From Schistocerca nitens (Eukaryota; Arthropoda; Insecta; Orthoptera; Acrididae), in assembly GCF_023898315.1 (NCBI RefSeq), contig NC_064617.1, positions 694,777,494 through 694,841,493 of the forward strand: a DNA stretch of 64,000 nucleotides, read 5' to 3'. Both the position numbers and the translations under genes were made by a program. Numbering within the stretch: the first letter of the stretch is position 1; every line of letters begins with the position of its first letter. Shown here piece by piece: positions 54,306 to 64,000 of this stretch. Below the pieces are notes generated by a model. The model searched no databases. It had not been told where the DNA came from and worked only from the letters and a program-made list of their open reading frames with translations.

Positions 54306-54892
54306 ACCTTAATTGAAATCGGACAACATGTATTTCTTTTGTATTTTGAGGTCACATTTGTAAGCCTCACACACCAAAAAAAGTATTGATGTACATTAGT
54401 AGTTTTAAAAAGAGGTAGTAGCATCACATACTTGGTAAAGTTATTAAACTGCATTTCAAGCAACCAAACTGTTGATTCATTACAAGTTACATAACAGTTG
54501 GAAGCTTAGAGAAACATCCATTCCTCTTGTTGGAAAAATAAAACCTGTGGTGCACTCTGTTGCTTTCTTTGTTTCCCAGCTTTCTTGAGGGATGAGCTAT
54601 GCATTTCATTTGTTCTAGAGCATGTAATTTGGCACTGAAATCCTTGTTTATTGTTTATCTAACAGTGAAAGAACATCACCATTTTCCAATCCCTTCCAGG
54701 TTGTGGAAAATAGGTGTGAAGTATTAGCAATGAAAGGAAGAGATATTGCACAAAGCAAGTGAAAATGCCATAGAGGTAATGTGTTGTATCAGAGAGTCCT
54801 GTGATATGTAGTGTAGATTGCTCAGCACTGTAACACATTGCCATCTCTGACATTTTCAACTTTATCGAAGTTAACATTTTCGAACAATGGAA

Positions 54893-55080
54893 AATCCAGG
54901 ATGGTATAATGACAGTGTTACGAAAAGGATAGATTGCTATTCACCAAATAACGGAGATGCTGAGTTGCAGATAGGCACAAGAAAGAGGTTGTCAGACAAG
55001 AAAGCTTTTGCCCAAAAAGGCATTCTTCCTAATTAAGACAACACACACGACCACTGTCTCTGCCTGGCCTTGGCAGCCAG

Positions 55081-55148
<68 letters not shown>

Positions 55149-55303
55149 ACATACACGTACACAGGCACGCGTGCGTGTTTATCTAATTCAAAAGAATGTC
55201 TCTTTGGCCAAAACCTTACTTGTGTGACAGTCTTTATGGAGTGCCTATCTGTGACTCAACATCTCCACAATATGGTGAGTAGCAATATATCCTTTTCGTA
55301 ACA
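54893..55303. mobile_element. Palindromic CA/TG-core repeat, complete left end
   Basis: Opens AACAATGGAAAATCCAGGAT, the outermost arm sequence missing from the 16-kb and 46.9-kb copies. The left arm leads to (TG)n at about 55084-55145; the right arm has GACAGTCTTTATGGAGTGCC and ends at CCTTTTCGTAACAG, without the outer CATCCTGGATTTTCC. No target duplication was found. Confidence 0.85.
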
Positions 55304-55309
55304 GAGTTA

Positions 55310-56035
55310 ATAGTTCATGTTTTCAGTTTTGTGGTTGAGTGTTCTCCAGCTGTAACGGCATTCACACAATGTGAATGCAAAATTAATACAGATAGTATTA
55401 ATCTCAAAATCTGTTTATTGTGTTTCTCAGTAGTCACTATTATACTGAAAAAATACCACAAACTGCTGATGTATGGAAGCAACATGTACTTTCTCACTAT
55501 GTTCACACGTTTTCTCTTTAATGAATTTTATTTACAGACAGTAGGAATGAAACTCCACAAAGTTTGTACTGGGTTATGGGAATGTTTCATTAAAAACAAT
55601 CAACTTATTGGTAATAGTCAAGAAGTTTACTAACAGATGTGTTCTTGCACTCTTCTGAAAGACAAAAACAGCAGAGCTCCTGCAATGCGGCATGAAAAGC
55701 AACGTTTACAAATTAGAGATTTGAACAGTGGAATGAACACACAAGGTCTGCAATTGGTTCTCTTTTGAAAATAATCACCACTAATGGAACATTTGTGGTT
55801 AGTCCACAATTTTGCAGCACTAATTTAATTTCTTTTGTGTCAGGTCCCTACTGTATATTTAACACAGAACATAGTATCTGTAGGAAAATCCTCCTCCTCC
55901 TCCTCCTCCACCTCCACCACCACAACCACTACTATGATGTTCATCAGTTTTGGTGAAACCTGTCTCATTGTGAGACATGGTTCACAGTTACATAGAAAAA
56001 GTCATATGCTAACAGGTCATTACAAATAGACCCCC
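55310..56035. other. Intronic stretch with a CTC/CAC tract
   Basis: Only a short CCTCCTCCTC/CCACCACCAC tract (about 55888-55930) stands out. No protein or repeat family was recognised. Confidence 0.4.
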
Positions 56036-56059
56036 AGTAATGTGAACTGTCCTCTTTTT

Positions 56060-56760
56060 TTTTTTCTAATGAGTACAGGATATGGACTGAGAGTAAATTG
56101 AAGGAAGATGAAAGTAATGAGAAGTAGCGGAAGAGAGAACAGCGAGAAACTTAATATCAGGATTGATGGTCACAAAGTAGATGAAGTTAAGGAATTCTGC
56201 TACTAGGCAGCAAAATAACCAATGACGGATGGAGCAAGGAGGACATCAGAAGCAGAGTAGTGCTGGTGAAAAGGGTGTTTCTGGCCAAAAGAAGTCTTCT
56301 AGTATCAAACATAGGCCTTAATTTGAGAAAGAAATATGTGAGAATGTATGTTTGAATCACAGCATTATATGGTAATCAAACATGGACTGCAGGAAAACCA
56401 GAACAGAAAAGAATCGAAGCATTTGAGATGTGGTGCTACAGATGAATGTTGAAAATTAGGCGGACTGATTAAGGTAAGGAATGAGAAGGTTCTGTGCAGA
56501 ATCAGAGATAAAAGGGATATGTGGAAAACACCGACAAGAAGAAAGGACAGGATGATAGGACATCAGTTAAGATGTCAAGGAATGACTTTCATGGTGCTAG
56601 AGGGAGCCTAGAGGGCAAAAACTGTAGACAAAGACAGAGATTGGAATACATCCAGCAAATAATTGAGGATGTAGGTTGCAAGTGCAACTCTGAGATGAAG
56701 ATGTTGGCACAGGAGAGGCATTTGTGGCGGCCCATGTCAAACCAGTCAGAATAAATGGCA
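56060..56760 (+). pseudogene. RTE-like LINE reverse transcriptase C-terminal relic
   Basis: Plus-strand pieces read VDEVKEF-YLGSKITNDG then ALYGNQTWTAGKPEQKRIEA followed by FEMWCYR-MLKIRRTD. A basic tail ends YIQQIIEDVGCKC. This order (YLGS-IT-DG, YG-E-WT, R-EAFEMW-RRMLKI-WTD) is characteristic of the C-terminal part of RTE-type LINEs. Several stops. The 5' half is absent. Confidence 0.75.
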
Positions 56761-56793
56761 GATACATATGGGAGACGCACAGGGCACCCCCTC

Positions 56794-57117
56794 TCCCTTG
56801 TGGGGCTGCCCACATTGCCACCCATACCGCCCCGGCCAGTCGGCATGCATGCTATTCGTTTGTTTCTTTCGTCAGTCGACAGTGGAGGAGGGTGGTCAAC
56901 TTAATGGCTTAGCTCTGTTGAACACTCGCCCTGACATTGATTGTCCTATTGGCAATGTAATTAACCAATTTGACCACAATTGTAACTTTTTTATTTCGTA
57001 AGATGGCATTGTCTTGTATACGTGTATAATCAGTTTAAATAAACCTTTCTTAAACGTTGCATGTGACCTGATAATTTTTTATTACGGTAAAAGTAAAGGT
57101 AGCTCAAGATATCTTTA
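56794..57117. repeat. Possible 324-bp insertion bounded by a 10-bp direct repeat
   Basis: GCACCCCCTC occurs at 56784-56793 and 57118-57127. The sequence between contains an AATAAA-type signal near 57040 and no recognised family. The repeat could be a target duplication or coincidence in a C-rich context. Confidence 0.35.
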
Positions 57118-57399
57118 GCACCCCCTCCTTGAGGTTTTTCTGTATCTGCCCCTGGTCAGAAGACTGATGACTCAAAAGTCTTCATTTTGCAGTACTAATG
57201 TTTCATTTAGATAGTAAGCCACCTGCTAATTCTCATAAGGATGAATTCTTGTAAATTAACTTCATATACTAAATTAGGTCTTAATTCGTAACACTCTAGG
57301 TTTATTTTCTGAAATAATATTAAATAAAATGCTGCTACAGGTATTAAGTGGAATGAATAAGTGTATACACATTATTAAGTAGTGAATGTTGTATTGCAG

Positions 57400-57546
57400 A
57401 AACTTATTGCGTATGGTCATTTAACCGGAAATATACCAGATTCCACGACACCTGGGAAGTACCTTATAGATAGGATAGTGGAAACTATTTGTGGATGCTT
57501 CAGTGGGCCACAGACTGATGAAGGTGTTCAGCTACAGATTATTAAG
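57400..57546 (+). CDS. Sec71: Sec71/ARFGEF coding exon 3
   Basis: Acceptor TTGCAG at 57394-57399 and donor GTAAGT at 57547 bound 49 codons in phase 0. It reads [11 protein letters not shown], then [20 protein letters not shown] and [13 protein letters not shown], which continues directly from DCLQ of exon 2 in all BIG proteins. No frame damage is seen. It is separated from exon 2 by a transposon-filled 37-kb intron. Confidence 0.96.
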
Positions 57547-57956
57547 GTAAGTCTGTTACATTCATTCTGTTGTCGGCTTTTTTATTTATTTTGTGTTTTG
57601 TTCTTCTAGTGAAAGAAAGAAAGATAGCTGCATTTTTAAAGTAGTTAATTAACATAACAGAGAGAATCTTCTGTGCTCAGTTCTCCCTAGCTTGTATGTG
57701 TACTTCAAAAAATACACTGTTGTACACCATAAGTTGTGCATAAAGATATTTTACAGGTTGGTATTCTGGCATATACCACACCAGCATTGGCATCTGATAC
57801 AAAGAATAAAGAAATAAATTTATAGATATTGATGTCTGTAACATAAGAAGATATTGTATACTTTACTGCAGAAATGAAGTAGAAGGTTACTTACATATTG
57901 TGATTGTGTATGTCATAAATATATAGGAAAGTTCTGATAGAAAATAAATAGTTTAG

Positions 57957-58061
57957 CAATAAAGGGGGCCACTCACTCAGTCACAAAAGTGTTGTGTCAG
58001 TGAGAGAGACACACAAAACAGAAACAAAACTCACTAACTTTCAGAACCAATCCAAGTCAGA

Positions 58062-58092
<31 letters not shown>

Positions 58093-58240
58093 TTCCCCTA
58101 CATTAGGCTGGCTGGATACTCTAGCTTGACAAAGGATTTATTTTGAAAGCTAGCATGTTTCCTTTCTCTTTTGCGTGGCTTTTCGACAACTCAATACTTC
58201 TGCAATTTGGAAAGTGGTCTCCTTTACTCCTTAATTATTA
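57957..58240. repeat. Microsatellite-core inverted repeat, third family
   Basis: TAAAGGGGGCCACTCACTCA at the left and GAAAGTGGTCTCCTTTACTC at the right are imperfectly inverted. (CA)n lies at about 58066-58092. The middle has TTTCAGAACCAATCC on one side and TTGAAAGCTAGC on the other. General design as in the other palindromic families, different sequence. Confidence 0.6.
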
Positions 58241-58711
58241 ACTTTGTAAAAATTTTATGCTTGCAAACACATTGTTTGATATAGACATACACTATATGTA
58301 GGGAACAGTACATTTCCTCTATAATGTGTACAAAATGTTCTTATTTTACAGGCATTTATATGTTTACATTTATTTCTTTGTTCTCTGTATCAGATGCCAT
58401 TGATTATGGGCTGTACACCTGAAAACTGGTCTGACAATCAAATATTTTTACATGCAGCTCATGGCGTACAGCAAGATGTCTTTTAACAAGTAGCAGAGAA
58501 GGGTAATTTTTCCACCCATAATCAAAACTACTTGTGTACCATTGATTTATATCATTACTAAGAAAGCAAACAAGGAAATAAAATTGTTATTTTACTTAAA
58601 TATCTTCAGTTGATGGGTACATCACTGCAGATGGAGATGTCACACTACTGAATTGTGCTATCACTAAACCATCAGATTCTTATAATTTTTATTTAATTGT
58701 CTGCTTTCTGC

Positions 58712-58776
58712 TATGCAATAGCTATCTTCAGATGCTACAATAAAAGTCTGTAGCATCTGAAGATGGCTATTGCATA
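58712..58776. repeat. 65-bp hairpin
   Basis: TATGCAATAGCTATCTTCAG and ATGCTACA pair with TGTAGCATCTGAAGATGGCT and ATTGCATA around a 9-base loop, with one mismatch. Confidence 0.9.
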
Positions 58777-59348
58777 ACCAAAACTGGTAATTCTATTCAA
58801 AAAGCTGTTCAATAAAGACAGTTAATTAAAAATTATGTACTCACATTCACTCTCCAGATGGTGATTTTATGCCAAATTCTGTTCGTCAGATTCTTATTCA
58901 AAAGTCTTCAATGTCCCACCTTGTCACACAGATTTAAGTTTTGTATGGTTTCCGTAAATCAAATGGGACGCTACACCCCAGTCTTCCTCCCTTCCTCTTT
59001 TCCTAGGTCTGGCTCCACACACTGAAGTGGTCTTGAATGCCTCAAGCATAAATAGTGTACGTTTATTCAGCCTGTTTTACAAAGTCAGTCTGATATTTAT
59101 TGAGACAAAATTGCAATGCTGGTATCTGATTTGTTGGATATTCACTTGTTAGATGTTCACTAAAGTTCTTGAAATGCCTTACGTCTCCAAATCCAGAATG
59201 AGGTTTTTTCCAAAGTTTCATGCCAAATGGTGGTCGTCTTGCATTCATGGCATAGGATGTGACATTTTTCTTTTCTTTAGCAAATAGAGCTTCAAGCTTC
59301 CATTAAGCTTTAACTGTACTCTCTGCCACACCTACCACTTTAACCTCA

Positions 59349-59464
59349 AATTACTTATGATTTGCTGATCATTTCCCCTCATCTGGTCTGGAGGTTGCAC
59401 TACCAGTCTCATCTGGTCCAGGCCAGATGAGAGAAAACAAAGATCAGCAAATTGTAAGTAATTA
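59349..59464. repeat. Palindromic MITE-like repeat, about 115 bp
   Basis: AATTACTTATGATTTGCTGA-TC at the left pairs with GATCAGCAAATTGTAAGTAATT at the right; inner CTCATCTGGTC and GCCAGATGAG pair as well. No coding capacity. Confidence 0.8.
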
Positions 59465-59889
59465 CTTTTTTACATAAAAAAATCTCAGCGTAAACTATTT
59501 AATAATCTAAAACTAACAAAATTGTATCATTATCAATCTCCTTGACGATGCCTTAGAACAAGAAAAAGGTGAAACGCATCTGGGATAAATAAATTAAGTG
59601 GCAGCAGGAAAAGGCAGTTTTATTTACAGAACAAGTATGAAAAAATATGTTTAACTGTTTTTGGAAATTCATACCCTGAGGGGAATAGGATCAGAATAAT
59701 TCACTGACTGGTCGTCGCTTAAGTGTCGCTATTAAGGGAATTTTTAAGATAGGACTATGAAAACCAGTATTTGGTTTATCAGTCAGAAAATAAAGAACAT
59801 GTGTGTTTCAGCATTTTTGGAAATTCAACCACTAAGGGGGTAAAATAGTGGGTGAAAGGTGTGTGTGTGTGTGGGGGGGGGGGGGGGGC

Positions 59890-60470
59890 GTATGTATATA
59901 ATAGAGGGAAACATTCCACGTAGGAAAAATATATCTAAAAACAAAGATGATGTGACTTACCAAATGAAAGTGCTGGCAGGTCGACAGACACACAAACGAA
60001 CACAAACATACACACAAAATTCAAGCTTTCGCAACAAACTGTTGCCTCATCAGGAAAGAGGGAAGGAGAGGGAAAGACGAAAGGATGTGGGTTTTAAGGG
60101 AGAGGGTAAGGAGTCATTCCAATCCCGGGAGCGGAAAGACTTACCTTAGGGGGGAAAAGGACAGGTATACACTCGCACACACACACATATCCATCCACAC
60201 ATATACAGACACAAGCAGACATCTCCTTATTGCTTGTGTGTGTATATGTGTGGATGGATATGTGTGTGTGTGCGAGTGTATACCCGTCCTTTTTTCCCCC
60301 TAAGGTAAGTCTTTCCGCTCCCGGGATTGGAATGACTCCTTACCCTCTCCTTCTCTCTTTCCTGATGAGGCAACAGTTTGTTGCGAAAGCTTGAATTTTG
60401 TGTGTATGTTTGTGTTTGTTTGTGTGTCTATCGACCTGCCAGCACTTTCATTTGGTAAGTCACATCATCT
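59890..60470. mobile_element. Large palindromic repeat, second family, complete
   Basis: About 580 bp in which the two halves are reverse complements almost throughout. Left: CAAAGATGATGTGACTTACC, CAAGCTTTCGCAACAAACTG, GGGAGCGGAAAGACTTACC, GTATACACTCGCACACACAC. Right: the mirrored series ending GGTAAGTCACATCATCTTTG. The centre is at about 60230. A G-run (59870-59889) precedes it. The outer left end continues a few bases beyond the pairing (GGGAAACATTCCACGTAGG), so the right end appears truncated. Confidence 0.9.
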
Positions 60471-60474
60471 TTGA

Positions 60475-61760
60475 ACTACTGAAGCATTTTTAAGGCTACA
60501 TCTATGACAATTGGTATTTGACCTCTTAGTTAGAAATTTAAAAAAATTGTTTCATTGTTTTTGGAAATTCAACCCCTAAGGGAGTGCAATAGGGGATAAA
60601 GTTTTTTAAGAAAATATTTTGCTACATTAAAAAAATTTTAAAGCTAAATTTATGAAAATTGCTATTTTACTTCTCAGTTATATATAAAGAAATATTTGTT
60701 AGAGGATGAAAGTTGGTATGTAAATATCTCCACGAGAATGCTAAAGGCATGAAAATTTGGACACTAGCTACCAGGATCGCTTTTTGGTCAGAAGTACATT
60801 CAGAGAAGACCATGCTTATATGACCTTAATTAGCATGAAAAGCGTAGAAGGTGTTACAATTTGTTAACAATACAAAAATGTGTTTAAATAAAAACAAAAT
60901 AATCTCTGAAGCCATACAGTTTATACGAGCAAAGCAGCAGATGCTAATCTAGTCAGCTATAATTTGGAGCTTATGGAAGCACATGCTGTTAAATTCCAGG
61001 GGAAATTTCTTGAAAAAAAATTATAATTTTTTACTTACACTACACTGTATTCACATTGACAATTTGATCTGCGCGAATGATATGGAGACAAAAAAATGTT
61101 TATTACCGCTACTTTTGAGTTTGTTATAAGATATAAAATTATATTTTAGAGGAAACAAGTAATAGTGTAAACAGAATCGTGCTTTTGAAATGTATATGAT
61201 ATTCATCTTGACGCTAGAGTTCACTAGTGAGAGTTTACTTTTTGTTTCCACGTTTACTTCAACAGCTAAACATGTTTTGAAAGGATTATGCCTTTAGCAA
61301 AAGCTATTGTCTTCTTTTTTGACCAATCTGTGGCTTCAATGATGTTTCACCATCATCAGTTGGTTTCTTTTATCTTTCTAAATAGCACACACTGTTGTTC
61401 TTCCAGCTGTCTATCATCTGCTGCTCAACTTGTATTTCAGTACACTGTATCAAGAGTGTCATCTGAAATTTTTGTGGTTTCCACTGTTTACAAAAAACTG
61501 AGTACAACATTTTGTATCTGTATTGTTCTTTCCTTATACATGTTCCAAGAATGTGTATTGTGTTAACAAATGACATAACTGAAGGTAGTCTTTAATGCCT
61601 TGTATAAGCTTCCTAATTCAGTTAATAAGTACCAGTTTGGCTTCAGATGTGGACAAGAAAACATTTTAGTAGTGTGGAGCCTGTTTTAAACTCTTTGGTA
61701 CCTTCATAGGCTAAATTATTTTGACAGCTTTGAAGCTGCCATAAAACATGATATTACTCA
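60475..61760. other. AT-rich intronic stretch with a dispersed-repeat signature
   Basis: Around 60700-60960, ATGAAAGTTGGTATGTAAAT and GCCATACAGTTTATACGAGC then GCAAAGCAGCAGATGCTAAT read like the end of a common non-coding insect repeat. No boundaries can be set. No protein found. Confidence 0.35.
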
Positions 61761-61773
61761 GTAGTTTTAATTA

Positions 61774-61877
<104 letters not shown>

Positions 61878-62170
61878 CAGAGAGAAGGAGAGGGGGGGGG
61901 CAGTGAACCACCCCTTTTGCTGATTGACGTGTGACATGTAAGGTTTGGCATTCTGTTGAAAATTATTCCAGTAATTTTATTTTCTAATGTAAATAAATAT
62001 TTCTGTGGAGAAAGAATAAGATACAAAATTTTTGAGTAACAACTGAATTATTGTAAAAACTTGTCATTTCTACTATTAGTTTACAGAAGTTCTTAACAAC
62101 AAAGTATCAACAATCAGAATGTATGATTAGTAATTATTTGGTCCTCATTAATGCTACTTTTGACTTTCAG

Positions 62171-62350
62171 GCACTCTTGACAGTTGTTACTAGTCAGCAT
62201 GTTGAGGTCCATGAGGGAACAGTCCTTCTTGCTGTCAGGACATGCTACAACATTTACTTGGCCAGCAAGAATCTAATCAATCAAACAACAGCCAGAGCAA
62301 CTTTGACACAGATGTTAAATGTTATTTTTATGCGCATGGAAACCCAAGCT
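62171..62350 (+). CDS. Sec71: Sec71/ARFGEF coding exon 4
   Basis: Acceptor TTTCAG at 62165-62170 and donor GTAAGT at 62351 bound 60 codons in phase 0. It reads [40 protein letters not shown] and [16 protein letters not shown], highly conserved in BIG1/BIG2. With exons 1-3 it completes 211 codons of the DCB region. Intron 3 is 4,624 bp. The next exon lies beyond 64000; a degraded Tc1 element occupies the visible part of intron 4. Confidence 0.96.
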
Positions 62351-62489
62351 GTAAGTGTAAACAACTCACTACCGCATAACTGTAGTGAGTATAAAGGAAA
62401 TCTTTATTAGAACTCAAGAATTAGTATGGTGGTCATTGTTTGCTAAAATTTTTGTAAAGTTAATTCATAAACATACGGAGTAAGAAAAT

Positions 62490-63660
62490 GTACACTGAGG
62501 TGATAAGACACATGATAATGATATGCACGTGTATGTACAGATGGCAGTAGTTCTCCATACAGAAGATATAAAAGGGCATTTCATTATGGGAGCATTCATT
62601 TGTACTCAGGTGATTCACATGAAAAAGTTTCCAACATGATTATGGCCGCAGTAAAGAAATTAAGTCTTTGATTGCAGAATGGTAGTTAAAGCTAGATGCA
62701 TGGGACATTCCATTTTGGAAATTTCTAGGGAATTCAGTATTCTGAGATCCAAAGTGTCAATAGTATGCCAGGAGTAGCAAATTTCAGGCATTATCTCTCA
62801 CCAAGGACAATGCAGTGGCTGGTAGCCTTCACTTAATGACAGTGTGTGTTTGCGTAGAGTTGTCAGTGCTAATAGACAAGCAACACTCCATGAACTAACC
62901 ACAGAAATCAATGTGGGACATACGACAAACATATCCAGTAGGACAGTGCGACAAAATTTGGCATTAATGGGCTATGGCATCAGATGATTGACTTGAGCAT
63001 CTTAGCTAACAGCACAGTATTGCCTGCTGTGGCCCCCTTGGGCTCAGCTGGACCATAGCTGGTTGGAAACCATAGCCTGGTCAGATGAGTCCGGATTTCA
63101 GTTGGTAAGAGCTGATGGTAGGGTTTGGTGTGGCACAGATCCCACGAAGCCGTGGCCCAAGTTGTCAACAAGGCATTTTGCAAGCTGCTGGTGGCTCCAT
63201 AATGGTGTGGGCTGTGTTTACATGGAATGGACTGGGTCCTCTGGTCCAACTGAACCAATCAGTGACTGGAAATGGTTATGTTTGGCTACTTTTAGACCAT
63301 TTGCAGCCATTCATGCACTTCATGTTCCCAAACAACGATGGAATTTTTGTGGATGACAGTGGACCATGTCACCGGGCCACAATTGTTTGCAGTTGGTTGG
63401 ACAATTCAAGCGAATGATTTGGCCACACAGATTGCCCAACATGAATCCTTTTGGACATTTATAGGACATAACTAGAGGTCAGTCCATGCACAATATCTGA
63501 CACCGGCAACACTTTCGCAATTAGAGACTGCTGTACATGCAGCATGCCTCAATATTTCTGCAGGGGATTTCCAACAAGTTGTAGAGTCCATGCCAACTCG
63601 AGTTGCTGCTGTACTGTGCTGGGCAGGAGGTGGTCTGACACAATATTAGGAGGTATTCCA
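62490..63660 (+). pseudogene. Tc1-like element fossil in Sec71 intron 4
   Basis: Opens with GTACACTGAGGTGATAAG, an inverted-repeat-like start. Broken frames follow: WSDESGFQLVRADGRVW (first catalytic Asp kept, about 63075), GGSIMVWAVFTWNGLGPLV, GNGYVWLLLDHLQPFM, FVDDSGPCHRATIV (second Asp kept) and a decayed third motif reading NPFGHL where Tc1 has NPIEHLW. The C-terminal part is out of frame. The right inverted repeat is only partly recognisable (GGAGGTATTCCAGG near 63648). Confidence 0.85.
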
Positions 63661-64000
63661 GGGCTTTCGCCAGCTCGGCATAGCTTTATTAGTGACAGTG
63701 ATAATCCAACTTTTTCTTAAAGGAAATTTGTAATAAATGTATTCAGTAACACAGAGGAATTAAATATGCACTAATTAGTGAACATGAACATGCGTGGAAT
63801 GAAAGGGGATATGGAACCAATCAGCATTAGTGAATATTCTGTAAAAATCCAGGATATGGTTTTTGAAGTTTTGCAACACATTGTGCTAGTAAACACTTAG
63901 TAAAAAAATTTAGTACATGTGGTTTTTTCCCCTCCAACACATTACAAAACTGTATGAAATCTGTGTTATGACTTTGAATACTATACTGAAAACAATATCA

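Noticed and set aside
56784-57127. Claiming the 324-bp segment as a new retroelement
   Set aside because: Only one copy is visible and the flanking repeat is C-rich; kept as a low-interest finding instead.

Overview
The window looks like nuclear DNA of a large-genome arthropod, most likely an orthopteran insect of the grasshopper/locust kind. That placement is an inference from two things. A conserved eukaryotic gene is broken into small exons with very long introns. The rest is packed with insect-type transposons (I/Jockey, CR1-like and RTE-like LINEs, Penelope, Tc1/mariner, piggyBac MITE, tRNA-derived SINEs), and several repeat families resemble ones I associate with Schistocerca-type genomes. 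I could not run a search to confirm the species.

Host genes. Two divergent genes share a roughly 580-bp interval near 19.2-19.8 kb. To the right (+ strand) are the first four coding exons of the Sec71/ARFGEF (BIG1/BIG2) Arf guanine-nucleotide exchange factor: 19807-19930, 20213-20394, 57400-57546 and 62171-62350. They join in frame to 211 codons of the N-terminal DCB region, and the gene continues past the right edge. Intron 2 is about 37 kb. To the left (- strand) is a first coding exon (19047-19226) of an unidentified small single-pass membrane protein with a lysine-rich tail.

Left flank, 1-19 kb. At 1-4500 (- strand) lies a GC-rich I/Jockey-type LINE. Its ORF1 (487 codons) and the visible 796 codons of ORF2 are both uninterrupted; ORF2 runs off the left edge. 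A degraded relative occupies 6.4-12.6 kb and is itself split by a CR1/Jockey-like LINE fragment (element A). A gypsy RT fragment, SINEs, a mariner C-terminus and several palindromic repeats follow.

Intron 2, 20.4-57.4 kb, is a layered transposon archive. It holds a piggyBac-type MITE with TTAA duplications, a Tc1 fossil, a mariner-like element inside an RTE-like RT, and a nearly intact 1.43-kb Tc1-like transposon with a D-to-N change at its first catalytic residue. It also holds a four-level nest at 34.3-39.2 kb, degraded LINEs, a Penelope-like element bounded by long inverted repeats (50.1-52.2 kb) and a mariner with complete ends (52.8-54.2 kb).

The most unusual recurring structure is a family of palindromic repeats with CA/TG microsatellite cores. 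Two copies have clean 11-12 bp target duplications, and the same arms bound the Penelope-like element. This suggests they are non-autonomous Penelope derivatives. Introns 3 and 4 carry further palindromic repeats and a Tc1 fossil.
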